From the NCBI GenBank assembly GCA_023014485.1, contig JAJOZX010000939.1, positions 471,001-535,000 of the forward strand: a DNA stretch of 64,000 nt, read 5' to 3'. The notes under the pieces are model-generated. The model did no database searches and had not been told where the DNA came from. It saw only the letters and a list, made by a program, of their open reading frames with translations. Of this stretch, positions 10,916-22,589 are shown piece after piece. The position numbers and the translations under genes are program-made. This stretch comes from Bathynomus jamesi. Lineage: Eukaryota; Arthropoda; Malacostraca; Isopoda; Cirolanidae. Each line of letters starts with the position of its first letter. The first letter of the stretch is position 1.

Positions 10916-12184
10916 TTTTGATGTAAAGTCGCTTTTCACGAATGTACCTGTATCAGAAACTATTGCCATTATTTTAGATAGGGTTTTCAGCTCTGATGAT
11001 AGTTTTCATGGTTTTTCATGGTCTTATTTTAAGGAACTTTTAGAATTGGTTTTTAAGCAATGTTATTTTACTTTCAATAATAAGGTTTACCAACAAATTG
11101 ATGGTGTTGGGATGGGATCACCCGTCGGACCTCTATCAGCTGATTTTTTTATGACTCATTTAGAAAGTGTAATTTTTAGACAATCTCCCACCCATTGTAA
11201 ACCAATTTTCTATCGACGCTTCGTTGATGACTCGATAGCTGTTTTTGATAATGCTGTACAAGCGCAACAATTTTTTAGCTTCTTAAATTCTCTGCACCCC
11301 AATATAACTTATACAATGGAAACTGAGAAAAATGGCTCCCTTCCCTTTTTAGATCTTTTAATTTCGAAAAAAGGTGATTCTATTACTACATCAGTTTACA
11401 GGAAACCCACTTTTACTGGTTTGGGCATGAATTTCTTTAGTTTTACTGATTTTAACTATAAGATGTCGTGTATTAAAACTCTCTTGTTCAGAGGATATAA
11501 TTTGACCTCTAGTTTTACCTTACTAAACGATGAATTTAATAATTTAAGATCATATTTTACCAATAATAGTTTTCCTGTTCAATATGTAGATAAACTAATA
11601 AGATCTTTCTTAAATAATGTTTATAGCCCTCAACTTTCCTGTATTTCAGTGCCTAAAGATATAAAATATTCCTGGTACCTGAAATGGGTCCCATGAATAA
11701 AGAATTTAAACTTAAATTTACAAAGTTGTTAAGAAAATTTTTTTATCATACTGATTTTCGCATTATATTTATTAACAAAATGTCTTTAGGTAGCTTTTTC
11801 TCAGCGAAGGATCGAACTCCTGATTCGTTGCGTAGCGGTGTTGTATATTTATTTACCTGCCCAAGGTGTCTCCTTGGTACTTACATTGGCAGCACCGTGC
11901 GCTCCCTCAGGACTAGATTTTATTCGCATATGGGAATAAGTTGCCGAACAGGTAAAATTTTAAATAAAAAAGAAGCCTCCAGTATTCGGGAACACAGTAT
12001 AAAATGTAAAACTGATGTCACTTTAGATAATTTTAAAATTCTCGGTTGTAATTCTTGTCCTAACTCACTTAGAATTTTGGAATCTCTTTATATTAAAACA
12101 TTGACCCCTTCTCTAAACGTGGATTCCTTAGCTGTCCCTCTAAATTGTTATAAACCCCCCTCCCCCCTCCCCAATTTTTTATAA
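10916..12184 (+). pseudogene. PLE-B reverse transcriptase/GIY-YIG endonuclease, truncated and frameshifted
   Basis: The copy begins within the polymerase fingers (VSFDVKSLFTNVP, broken frame). The palm is open from 11046: QIDGVGMGSPVGPL and the catalytic FYRRFVDDSIAVF. It continues through SLPFLDLLISK and the thumb to 11696, where one missing T near 11670 shifts the frame. The second frame (11684-12184) holds the endonuclease: SGVVYLFTCPRC (GIY half), TYIGSTVRSLRTRFYSHMG (YIG half), and the tail CPNSLRILESL. The N-terminal third of the family B protein, present at 60.25-61.1 kb, is absent. Confidence 0.85.
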
Positions 12185-12524
12185 TCCCCCTCCCCTAACT
12201 TATAACTCCAACCGCCCAACCCATAGCTTGTTTCCTGTTTTGTTTTGTTTTAAATTACTCGTGCCTCGGAACCAGCATTGAAAGGTTCGTAGTGTTAATT
12301 ATTCCATTGTATTAGTGTTAATTATTCCAGTGTACTAATTTCAAATTTACTATATGTAATTTAAAAATAGCTTTTAAATTTCTTGTAATTTTATATGTAA
12401 ATTTTATAACTTTGAATTAACCCTCTCTTTTAGTCTTTTTAAAATTTGCCTTTAATGAATAGGTTTTATAGAAATTATTCTGTCTTGTTCACATTTATTT
12501 ACTGATTCTAATTTCATATTGTTA

Positions 12525-12573
12525 TTATCTAGCCTGATGATGAGCGTATTGCTCGAAACGTTGCGCATTAAAG
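12525..12573 (+). ncRNA. Hammerhead-like motif (PLE-B terminal repeat)
   Basis: Core CTGATGA (12534-12540), stem II GAGC-GTATT-GCTC, core GAAA, AC/GT minimal stem III and TT before GCGCATTAAAG. Stem I is short and imperfect. Confidence 0.5.
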
Positions 12574-12623
12574 AAGACTTTTCATGGCATTTACATTCCT
12601 CCTTGTCATTGGATTTCTCCTAA

Positions 12624-12625
<2 letters not shown>

Positions 12626-12686
<61 letters not shown>
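12626..12686. repeat. (TA)n then (GA)n microsatellite
   Basis: TA repeat to about 12669 followed by a GA run; it joins PLE-B composite B2 to the LINE fragment. Confidence 0.9.
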
Positions 12687-12687
<1 letters not shown>

Positions 12688-12689
12688 AG

Positions 12690-13415
12690 AGAGAATGCGA
12701 AATTTGAAACACAAAATAAGATAGCAGTAATAGAGCAAAGGGAATAACGGGGTAAATATTGAGAGCCTTTAAACGAAGGGATAGGAATGTAATGATTCCT
12801 ATACTGAAAACCCTGATCATACCCAAATTGGAATACTGCTCCGTCCTAACATCCCCATATAAAAAAAGAGGACATTAGACAGCTGGAAGGGATTCACAGA
12901 AGTTTCACTGCCAAGATCGAGGGGTGCAAAGAACTAAATTACTGGGAAAGATTGTGCGAACTAAACCTATATTCACTGGAAAGGAGAAGAGAGAGATACA
13001 CCATTATTTACACTTGGAAAATAATGAAGAAACTAGTCCCAAATCTTACTCTGAACCCTGTAACTTCCCAAACAACGGTGGAAAGTAGAAAAGGAAGATC
13101 GTGTCGTGTTCCCAAATTAAAGGCGAGAGAGGGAACATCCTTTACCCTAAAAGAAAATAGTTTTGTGGTAATAGGACCAAAACTGTTTAATCAGCTGCCC
13201 AAAGACCTAAGGAACACCAAAAGAGTTGCAGTGGACATCTTCAAAAGATGGTTAGACGCCTGGCTCAGAACAATCCCCGATGAACTGGGCGTACCTGGCT
13301 CTGTGAGATGGAGAGTACAAGAAAGCAACTCGCTCCTCACAAAGCCAGAACTAGAGTGGGGGACCACCAGCTTGACCATCTTGTGAAGAGAGACCAACAC
13401 ACGAAACAGCAACGA
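12690..13415 (+). pseudogene. LINE family alpha, reverse transcriptase C-terminal piece
   Basis: The 144-aa frame at 12952-13386 carries LNLYSLERRRERYTIIYTWK, GPKLFNQLPKDLRN and DIFKRWLDAWLRTIPDE. This is the conserved C-terminal region after the polymerase domain of Jockey/CR1-like non-LTR retrotransposons. Upstream, about 12830-12950 encodes LEYCSVLTSPY-like residues in other frames. The same family recurs at 24796, 25720, 44378, 52196, 55481 and 57045. It is a 5'-truncated, dead copy, the usual state of LINE insertions. Confidence 0.75.
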
Positions 13416-13765
13416 TGTTAACGAGGTGTATATATATAGTGTTGATGTAGCGGTAGTGGTAGCACTGCTGCTTTTGAAGAAGATAAAAATAGTGATTTGG
13501 CTGCACCAGTGCTAAGGGCACCTATGAAAGCCATTACAACTACAAATTTGGAAGTACAATGTATACGGATAAAGATTCAAAATAGAATTTGAATAAAATA
13601 AAATAACCATGATCTATTTTAAAAAACAAAATTTGTTTTTAGAGGCATACACATCATTCAAATAGGGCACTTGCACTTGAAAAGGGCACTTGCAAGAAAT
13701 TGAGGAAGGGAGGTTCAGACGTGGTCGATCCACGCCCTAGATCCGGCTATGATAGATATGAGCAC

Positions 13766-13799
<34 letters not shown>
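13416..13799. other. Spacer ending in (TA)n
   Basis: No coding signal. A (TA)n run occupies about 13770-13798. Confidence 0.4.
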
Positions 13800-13801
<2 letters not shown>

Positions 13802-14575
13802 GAATGAACTCAGAATGGTTCCCTGAGTTTTTTATGATACACACAGACCGTGCATGGAACAAGGAACTCTTCTGGGATAATTAAATCCACTATAGTCCGA
13901 ATAAGTAATGGTAAATGACAAATACCATAGTTTTTCTTTTTCATGATGCTAGCCCGACGTGGGCAACGGGTCTCTCGCAAAGAGGTCCCATAAATGTAGC
14001 TTCCCTCACCAGCTATCTGCAAAGCAGACAGGATCCAGCTTTGGGACATGGATCTAGGGTTTAAAGCAAGCCTAGTCCCTTGTTCCATGCACGGTCTGTG
14101 TGTATCATAAAAAACTCAGGGAACCATTCTGAGTTCATTCCCATTATGAAACGGACATGTTATGTGCCTTGAAAAGTGGACGCTCAATTCTGCCAGTTGA
14201 GGTTTAAGTTTTGGTTTGGGCTAAAAATATAATAGTTACCCCTCTTTCTTTGATTTATTCAATCCGACGTGAATGCAACGAGTCTTTTACTTATATAGAG
14301 GTTCTAAATGTAGTGGGACTAGGCTTGCTTTAAACCCTAGATCCATGTCCCAAAGCTGGATCCTGTCTGCTTTGCAGATAGCTGGTGAGGGAAGCTATAT
14401 TTATGGGACCTCTTTGCGAGAGACCCGTTGCCCACGTCGGGCTAGCATCATGAAAAAGAAAAACTATGGTATTTGTCATTTACCATTACTTATTCGGACT
14501 ATAGTGGATTTAATTATCCCAGAAGAGTTCCTTGTTCCATGCACGGTCTGTGTGAATCATATATATATATATATA
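13800..14575. repeat. Unclassified inverted repeat R3
   Basis: A 230-base segment lies inverted (about 13850-14080) and again direct (14310-14560). The inverted copy is itself bounded by 65-base inverted ends (13800-13865 and 14077-14142). A third copy is at 26876-27146. Open frames of 92 and 109 aa run through two copies with the same residues (SMSQSWILSALQIAGEG), but a single-base gap breaks the frame in the third. I recognise no protein family, tRNA-like box or ribozyme core. The block ends at (TA)n. Confidence 0.65.
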
Positions 14576-14861
14576 TGTTTTTTTTTGTGTGTGTGTACTT
14601 AACATATGACTACGATGTGGTGAGGCTGTAGATTTGGGACTATTTAAAATTATATAATTTATAATTACATCTAGTTTTAAAAGTATCTTACTTTTACATT
14701 ATTTAATTTTTAGTTTGACATCGGCAAATTTCTTTGAGAGGGAGGATCAAGCTAGAATTTTCAGAGTCTAAATTACTTAAGGTGTAAGAGTCATTGTCAT
14801 GAATCTCATATTTAACATATATTCAAATGAACTGGTTTGTTAAGTGAGTTTTGTGTCAAAG

Positions 14862-14871
14862 ATATATATAT

Positions 14872-14919
<48 letters not shown>
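14862..14919. repeat. (TA)n microsatellite
   Basis: Long imperfect TA tract directly left of the inverted-arm LINE composite. Confidence 0.9.
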
Positions 14920-15254
14920 GGATCTTTTCGGTTTGGCGGAGTACCACAGATTTTAACAAAACTTAGCAAATCAATCATTTACAAATTTTATCTTAGGGAA
15001 ATGTCTAATTCCTAATGTATCTTAACTGAACCTAACCTAACTTACATTTCTTTAGGATGAATTTCACACCTAAACACATGAAATGAATGAATAAGGCAAC
15101 CCCACAAGGAAAAAGAAGAAATGATTCCAAGTCCTTTCGTATTCAGCAGTACACCTCGCCAGAGAATGGGGAAGGCGTGATGACGAAAATATATACATAC
15201 ATATGTACAACGGAACAGAGAAATAAAAAGAGATTAGCACATGGTTAACAAGCG

Positions 15255-17335
15255 TTGATTAAAGGCAAAAGACATTTTAACAAGATATTGTTAATTTTAT
15301 GCATTCCATATTCTATTGCTACTACTAATTGGAAAACAAACCTTGGTTTAACTTTACTTGTTCTAATGCTTGCAGCAACAGAGAGGAGTTTTTCAGAAAG
15401 TACCGTCGCCATCCATCTCCTGGCTCATATTTGTGCCCGGAATCGTGCAAAATCTGTTCTTCGAGTCGCCAAAAAAAAAAAAAATTTAGTCATACGCCAT
15501 GCGTGGTGGTGGTTCCAGGATTTGTCAAAAATAAAGGAGATAGTCCCGAACTTACATACCTGTAACAAATATTCTCCATTCGAGCCTACTTTTTATACAG
15601 GAAGTGGTCAGGGGCGAATATCCGCAAAATTGTGAAAATCTTCTCGCTCTTTCAGGCGTCTAGTTAAGAACCTCTCCAACAACTTTACATGTTCTTCCTC
15701 TCCCCCCCTCCCTTTTCCCTTCTGGCTCAGTTACCATCTCTTCTCTTCACAAAGCTGAAATCTTCGCTCGAACTTTCGCCTCCAACTCAACCTGAATGAA
15801 ACCAGCGCTGCTCCTCTGTCTCCTCCTTCCACCGACATAATCATGTCTGAAACTAGAATCTCTTCCAATGATGTTCTTCCTGACCTGTCTGGGGTCACCT
15901 CCAGGAAGGCGTACGGTCATGATGGTGTACCTCCTGTTGTTCTCAAGAACTGTCCTTCTGTGATGACACCCAGGCCTAGGCAAACTCTTCCGTCTTTGTC
16001 TTTCATCTGACACTTTTCTTCCTGCTGGAAGTTCGCTTTCATTCAGCATGTCCCAAAGAAGGGTGACCGCTCTCAACCTCCAACTATCATCCAACTGCCT
16101 TGATTTGTAGCCTTTGTAAAGTTTTTGAATCCATCCTTAATAGGAAAATTCTTAATCATCTCTTCTCACAATATTCTCTCAGATCGTCAGTATAGACGAC
16201 GCAATGGATGCTCTACTGGCGATCTTCTTGCATATCTCTCTAACTCTTGGTCATCCTCTTTTGAGATTTCGGTGAAACCTTTATTATTGCGATAGACATA
16301 TCAAAAACTTTTGATAAAGTCTGACACAAATCTTTAATTTCGAAACTGCTCTCCTTTGGTTTCTATCCTTCTATCTGTGCCTTCCTCTCTAATTTCCTTT
16401 CTGGCCGATCTAGAGCTGCGATTGTAGATGGCCACTGTTCTTCTCCTAAAGCTAATAACAGTGATGTTCCTCAGACTCTGTCCTTTCACCCACTCTTTAA
16501 CTTTTATTGATCAATGATCTATTAAATCGCGCTCCCTGCCCTATCCACTCTTCACTTCTCCGACCGTTTCACAAAGCGTCCCTCCCAACAGTCACCTGAC
16601 CTCTGATCCTTCTGCTATCTCAGACTGTGGTAGAGAAAACCATGTAACATTCAATGCCACAAAAACTTAGTTCCCCATTTCTAACATTATTAACGTTTCC
16701 TTTTCTTTGATCTTTCCTGGAAAGATCGCATATACTCTCATTCTAAATCAGTTTCTAAGAGGTTAGGTGCGTTGTACAGGTTCCGCAGTTTCTTCAACCC
16801 GCAGTTTCTTCAACCTCAGCTGCTGTCTCTGTACAAGGTTTTTGTCCACCCTTGAATGGAGTACGCTTCTCATGTGTGGGGTGGTTCAACCCACACAGCG
16901 GTACTTGACCGATTGGAAACATAGGCTTTTCGTCTCATCAATTCCGATCCTCATACTGACTGTCTTCATTCCCTCTCCCTTCACTGCAATGTTGTCTCAC
17001 TCTCTTTACTTTCGCTATTATATCAGACATTGCTCTTCTGAACACTCCAACTGCATGCCTCCTTCTTTAAGAAGCGCACGCAATACCAGACTTTCTACAC
17101 ATTCTCATTCTTTTTCTGTCCAACTCTATAACTTAGGATTAATTGGCATTTTGAATCTTTCATCTACTCAACCGATCAACTCTGGAACAGTCTTCCTCAG
17201 TCCAACTCTCCACCTGTCTATGACCTCCAATCTTTCAAACGCAGTGTATATAGTCATCTCCAAAACCCTGGACCTTGATTTTGGCTATCTTCTTCCTCAA
17301 TGGCAGGAGAGTTTTTGCGGATATTCGCTCCTGAC
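15255..17335 (+). pseudogene. LINE family beta, linker and reverse transcriptase relic
   Basis: Residues KPWFNFTCSNACSNREEFFRKYRRHPS followed by SARNRAKSVLR-like text (15330-15470, two frames) match the linker between endonuclease and polymerase of Jockey-like LINEs. Downstream (15840-16900, all frames) appear GVTSRKAYGHDGVPPVVLKN, HVPKKGDRS, RQYRRRNGCSTGDLLAYLS and INDLLNRAPCPIHS, which are degraded polymerase blocks 0-5. The catalytic aspartate pair is no longer readable. Many stops and frameshifts show an old insertion. It lies between the inverted arms of the 14921-18012 composite. Confidence 0.7.
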
Positions 17336-17398
17336 CACTCCTTCCTGTATAAAAAAGTAGGATGGAATGGAGGATGCTTGTTACAGGTATGTAAGTTC

Positions 17399-17675
17399 GG
17401 GACTATCTCCTTTATTTTTGAAAATCCTAGCGTATGAATGAATTTCTTTTGGGGGGGGGGGGGGCTCGAAGAACAGATTTTGCACGATTCCGGGCACAAA
17501 TATGAGCCAGGAGATGAATGGCGGCGGTACTCTCTGAAAAACTCCTCTCTGTTGCTGCAAGCATTAGAACAAGTAAAGTTAAACCAAGGTTTGTTTTCCA
17601 ATTAGTTGTAACAATAGAATATGGAATGTATAAAATTAACAATATCTTGTTAAAATGTCTTTTGCCTTTAATCAA
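17399..17675 (-). pseudogene. LINE beta linker, inverted copy
   Basis: The minus strand repeats the same linker (NKPWFNFTCSNACSNREEF). A G run at 17450-17463 interrupts it. It is the right-arm counterpart of 15300-15480, in the opposite orientation. Confidence 0.7.
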
Positions 17676-18017
17676 CGCTTGTTAACCATGTGCTAATCTC
17701 TTTTTATTTCTCTGTTCCGTTGTACATATGTATATATTTTCGGCATCTCGTCTTCTCCATTCCCTAACGAGCTGTACTGCTGACTGAATACACGAAAGGA
17801 CTTGGAATCATTTCTTCTTTTTCCTTGTGGGCTTGCCTCATTCATTCATTTCATTGGTTTAAGTGTGAAATTCATGCTAAAGAAATGTAAGTTAGGTTAG
17901 GTTCAGTTAAGATACGTTAGGAATTAGACATTTCCTAAGATAAAATTTATAAATGATTGATTTACTAAGTTTCGTTAAAATATGCGGTAGTCCGCCAAAC
18001 CGAAAAGATCCATATAT

Positions 18018-19430
18018 CAGGTTGTAACATAAATTCTGCTCGATTAGAAAACGGACGATAGATAATACAATAACCTCAAGATAATGTTTAGAAATGTTGC
18101 AAAATACACGCGGCGACAGGTTCGCACAGGTTTTATCACAATACAGAATGATACAGAATGACTTAGGCTAGTGTAGGCTTAGGATAGTGTAGGAATAGGC
18201 TAATGAATATTTTCTCTGGTGTTTTTCATACAGTTACAACGCCACCCCTACGATATTACAGTAATTCAAAAAACATGGAGCCCACGAAAGAGCATATTCG
18301 ACATGTGATGCTGTATGAGTTCCATAAAGGATCTAACGCTAGTGAATCCGCAAAAAACATTCAAAGAGTTTATGGAAATGATGTTGTGAGCGAATGGATG
18401 TGTAGGAGATGGCTTGAGAAGTTCAGAAATGGGGACTTCAGTCTGAAAGATTATCAATGAACAGGACTACCAAATGAGTTAGATGAAGAGTTGCTGAAAG
18501 CAACAGTGGAGGAAAACCCAACGGTAACTGTAAAAGAACTTGGCCTGCAACTCGGTGTTAGCCATATGGCCATTCATCGTCATTTGAAGCTGTTAGAAAA
18601 AGTAGTGAAGGTTGGAAGATGGGTTCCGCATGATTTGTCACAAGCGAATCTTCACTATCGATTCGATATTTGCACATCACTGCATTCTCGGCAACTGTAG
18701 GCACCGTTTTTGAATCGGATCGTCACTGGGAATGAAAAATGGGTCCTCTATAACAATATTAAGCGTCTACATCAGTGGCTTAGCCGTGAAACAAAACCTG
18801 AACCTCAGCCAAGGAATGGACCCCATCCAAAGAAAATTTTGCTATCCGTTCGGTGGGATATACAAGGAATTATTCATTTTGAGCTTCTGTCAGATAACCA
18901 AACAATCACAGCTGAAGTCTATTGCCAACAACTCCACCGAGTGAAGATGGCATTACAAGAAAAACGTCCTGCATTAATTAATCGCAGAGGTGTTCTATTC
19001 CACTAGGATAACGCGCGCCCTCACACTGCTCGAATCACCACTGCCCAATTGGTGGCATTTGGTTGGGAAAAAATGCCTCATCCACCTTATTCTCCGGACA
19101 TCGAACCTTCAGACTACCATTTATTTAGAAATCTGTAACACCACCTAGATGGACAAAAGTTGCAATCCAGGGAAGCTATCGAAAACGAAGTAATCGCTTT
19201 TTTTTAACTCGAAACCAAGGGATTTCTTCGGACGTGGCATAAAAAACTTTTCTACAGGTGGGAGGAGGTTATAGAAAAAGAAGGGAATTATATTGATGAT
19301 TAATTTGTCATTATGTCATTTAATTTTTGTTATGAATAAACTAAAAATTCGGGCAAATTTGTCCTTATAAGTCCTTTAATTTTTGTTTTGAATGAACCAA
19401 AAAATCGAGCAGAATATATGTTACAACCTT
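18018..19430 (+). mobile_element. DD34D mariner, dead copy
   Basis: Terminal repeats AGGTTGTAACATA at the left and the inverse TATGTTACAACCT at the right extend about 27 bases (with TTCTGCTCGATT). TA sequence flanks both ends. It holds a single degraded transposase. It lies immediately beside the LINE beta composite, both touching the same TA-rich target. Confidence 0.85.
18203..19302 (+). pseudogene. Mariner transposase (DD34D) with stops and a lost catalytic residue
   Basis: Read across 18284-19302: EHIRHVMLYEFHKGSNASESAKNI (helix-turn-helix), the second DNA-binding block near ELGLQLGVSHMAIHRHL, VTGNEKWVLYNN, DNARPHTARIT and YSPDIEPSDYHLF. Between the last two, 34 residues separate the aspartates, the mariner spacing. 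The first catalytic aspartate (TGDEKW in active relatives) is asparagine here. Stops occur after KDYQ (18458), after SRQL (about 18698), at 19003 before DNARPH and later. It is inactive beyond doubt. Confidence 0.9.
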
Positions 19431-19783
19431 ATATATAATATCTAATAACTATATAAATCAATAAGACATTCATAAGGTCCTGTAAAATAAATATCACTAT
19501 TTGCTTTCTACGTCAATTTCTCATTACCTGCTGACGGTGCAGATATGCATCGGTTCGTATTTCAAACAATAAACAATTTTTTTATATTATTTGTTTATTA
19601 TTACTAGGGGCACTCAATATATTTTGTCCCACCCTTTTTTCTTAGCTAAATAATAGGCCATAGGGCTGAAATGTCTTTTGCGCCCTAAGTTTGAACTTTC
19701 TGCGCTTCACATAACCAGATTTTTCCAGTTTGAACCTCCCCTCCTTGTATAAAACCGCTTTTAAACGCCCTTGTATAAAACCG

Positions 19784-20460
19784 ATGGCTAACGTAGTTTC
19801 GAAAATGGCATCTGACAGTGATGTACATCGTAAACAGAGCGCTGTTATCGAGTTCTTAACCGCAGAGAAGGAAACAGTTGGAAATATTCACAAACGTCTA
19901 CAAAACGTTTACGGAGATGTTGTTGTTGATCGAAGCACAGTTGGATGCTGGTCTAAACGTGTGAGATCATCGGAGAGAGGGAGAGCCAGCCTCGATGATG
20001 AGCTACGCAGCAGTCGCCCGGCATCGGCTGTGACATCTCACACTGTGCAACGTGCTAACAGCATCATTCGATCAAATCGGCGTGTCACATACAAGGAGCT
20101 ATCACTGGAGCTAGGAATTAGTGAAGGAAGTGTGAATATGATAATTCAGCAACTGGAATATTCAAAAGTGTGTTCACTGGTTTGTTCCTCGCAAACTGAC
20201 TGAAGATCACAAAGCCCAAAGAAAATAAATTGCTTCTGAATCGTTGGTTCAATACGAGACAGAAGGGGATGACTTCCTTTCACGAATTGTGACTGGGGAG
20301 AAGACTTGGGTACACCACTTTGAACCTGAAACAAAATGCCAATCCATTGAGTGGCATCATGCAGACTCCCCATGCAAGAAAAAGTTCAAAATGGCTCCCT
20401 CTGCAGGAAATGTTATGGCCACCATCTTCTGGGACATGAAAGGGGTGATTTTGCCTTGAT
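19784..20460 (+). pseudogene. Mariner transposase, N-terminal part
   Basis: From MANVVSKMASDSDVHRKQS the frame has the first helix-turn-helix (KQSAVIEFLTAEKETVGNIHKRL), a stretch ELGISEGSVNMIIQQL typical of the second DNA-binding helix, then (after a frame change near 20165 and stops) VTGEKTWVHHFEPETK and MATIFWDMKGVILP. The first catalytic aspartate (GDEKTW in relatives) is absent in the TGEKTW stretch. It stops where the inserted retrotransposon begins. The C-terminal part resumes at 22590. Confidence 0.85.
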
Positions 20461-20477
20461 TCCACTATTCCAGTGCC

Positions 20478-21630
20478 TTGAAGCCCGCTGAAAATATTGA
20501 TGACGATGCATCCGATAGCTCATTGGATACAGAAAGCAGGCAGCACGCCAGCCAACATTCTTTAACCAATCCAAATCATCAGATAGGAATGGGTAGCTCA
20601 CCACCTAGTTCGCCTGGATCCTCTGATTCATCATTACCTTCCACAGCCAGATCAAGAACTCTCTCCCCCTCACCACCACCACGACATGAAAATATAGATT
20701 TACAGCAAATAGAAACAGAGGAGGAACTAGCAAATCTAATTGAAATTGTTAAAACCATGAGTATGGAAAGCCGGCCCCAACTGATCAAACTCAATAAAAA
20801 TAGACAGTTTAAGCAATTATTATGCAGAGTAAATGTAGCAATTAATAGACTAGTCTAAGTCAACACAGACCTTACTGAACTTAATCAAGTAAATTACTCT
20901 GCTGGCCTATACATGCAACAGAAACTTGTCCCAAACTTAGACCAAAGCCCCCCAGTCAAAACCGTAAGTGTAAACCAAAACCTCCTCCCTGGAAAGTTAA
21001 ATTAACTGAACAACTTACCCAAGCCAGACGAGAACTGAACCAATTAAAACAATATTTCCAAACACCCCCACAACAAGGAAAACTCAAAAAACAAATAGGG
21101 AAAATAAAGAGAAAGTATAACTTGAGAGATAATCAATTACATGACAAGGCACTGGAATTGGAAGGAAAAATCCTAGCCATAGCCAATAGAACCAGGAATA
21201 AACAAAAGCAGATTGACATGAAAAACCATAACAAACAATTTTCATCAAACCCTAGAGCTTTTACCAAAATTTCATTAGAGAAAGAATAACAGTCCATGAA
21301 CCACCAGATCAAACTTAGTTGGAGGCATATTGGAAGCCCCTCTTTGAAACCCCTGAACATTATAACCAGGATGCTGACTGGATAGAGACCATCAGGGTAG
21401 CAAATGAGGGTAAACCAGAAATGGAGGAGTTATTTATAATGGAAGACAAGATAAGAAGGAAACCGGCAAAATCCTCCAACTTTAAAAAACCTGGCCTAGA
21501 TAAGCTCCCAAATTTCTGGCTGAAACAGGCCACGGCATTACACCACCATTACACTGCCGTTTTTCACACAATTTTTAAGGGAGAAGAAGAAACACCAGAA
21601 TGGCTTACAAGTGGAGATAATATGACAGAA
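20478..21630 (+). pseudogene. RLE-type LINE, N-terminal and pre-RT region
   Basis: The 126-aa frame at 20478-20858 is rich in serine and proline (SSPPSSPGSSDSS) and ends in a segment likely helical. A second frame near 20985-21290 is basic and helical (LTQARRELNQLKQYF, GKIKRKYNLRD). The third (21319-21630) holds LEAYWKPLFETPEHYN, NFKKPGLDKLPNFWLKQ and EETPEWLTSG. In R2/NeSL-like elements these motifs lie immediately before the polymerase domain. The frame changes mean that no complete protein can be made. The function by family would be RNA binding and target-primed reverse transcription. Confidence 0.65.
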
Positions 21631-21889
21631 GAAGTAGAAACTGAAAGAGTACCAGCCACCTTAATAGCTAGAAAAGTCGCAAAATATTTGTACTGGAGCA
21701 ACAGGCCAAACATGCAGAAGAATGGGAACAACATCAAAGAGCTGGAAAATACTATTAAGAACTACAGAAGGACTACATCAATAAGAAGGATCACTGGAAT
21801 GATTAAGGGGAGGAGTTCTGCAATATGACTGAGAGCGTCTAATAATGGGTGCCCAAGATCTTGCACTCCTAACAAATACATTTAAAAAA

Positions 21890-22500
21890 AATGGCTGGAC
21901 TAAGTAATAACGACAGGTGTAGATTCTGTCACGTAGAGGTGGAAAGTGTTGGCCATCTAATATCAGGCTGTAGGGTACTCATGGCAGATGGGTACTATAC
22001 AGCGAGACACAATAAAATTTGCAAATATATCCACTAGAAGATCATGATAGCATTAGAATTAGAATGCATTAAAAATGTATGGAACCACACACCTGCACCA
22101 GCCACTGGAAATAACCATTACACTATATACTATGATACAGTAATTCCAACTGCCACTTTTATAGACAACTCTGCAGTAAAACCGGACATAGTAGTGTGGG
22201 ACAAGAGGGAAAGGAGTGCCCTACTTATTGAGGTCAGTATCCCAAACGACTACGGCCTTAATAGGGCGGAAAGGGAGAAAATTACCAAATACCAGGCGCT
22301 TATCTACGACATAAAGAGAAATTGGAAATTGAAAGAAGCTGCCATTCTCCTCATCATAGTTGGGGCAACAGGTATGATGAAGAACAACTATCAATTTACC
22401 TGAATTCAATCCCAGGACAGCCCAGGCCATAGAAATGCAAACAGGGGCATTGGAAGGAAGGGTCACCCTCCTTAAACGAACGCTAGGCCAAGTTCAGATA
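21890..22500 (+). pseudogene. RLE-type LINE, zinc knuckle and restriction-like endonuclease
   Basis: At 21890-22035 one frame gives CRFCHVEVESVGHLISGC and YYTARHNKICKYIH, the CCHC motif and following RH-x-H region characteristic of endonuclease-bearing LINEs of the R2/R4 group. The 119-aa frame 22044-22403 then has KPDIVVWDKRERSALLIEVSIPND, the PD...(D/E)-x-K-like catalytic block, followed by EREKITKYQALIYDIKRNW. The end IVGATGMMKNN matches the usual IVGALG block. A stop separates the zinc knuckle from the endonuclease and one shift follows at about 22390. Confidence 0.8.
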
Positions 22501-22589
22501 TAGTTGAAGTGTTTGGCTTCGGGTGGAAGCCCCTTCCAGCTATAAAAAGTACCATAAAGAGTATAAACCAAAAGTAAACATTACGAAGA

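Larger units (their letters stand above)
9895..12625. mobile_element. Penelope-like element family B, head-to-head composite B2
   Basis: A short minus-strand arm (9895-10915, 3' untranslated part plus endonuclease) meets a longer plus-strand arm (10916-12625) directly. The outer ends are inverted copies of each other (the left begins near GGAGAAATCCAATGACAAGG). Both carry a hammerhead motif and adjoin (TA)n. The minus arm is strongly 5'-truncated. The plus arm also lacks the N-terminal third of the protein compared with composite B1 at 58280-62890. Confidence 0.85.
14921..18012. mobile_element. LINE beta enclosed by about 700-bp inverted arms
   Basis: The left arm (14921-15635) and right arm (17310-18012) are inverted copies, starting GGATCTTTTCGGTTTGGCGG and ending with its complement. 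They differ by scattered substitutions and small indels. Each arm holds about 330 bases of unknown sequence followed by the endonuclease-RT linker of a LINE. The loop between the arms holds the rest of that LINE. TA-rich sequence borders the left end and ATATAT the right. It looks like an inverted duplication of a LINE 5' portion, or a foldback-like element that captured a LINE. Confidence 0.65.
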
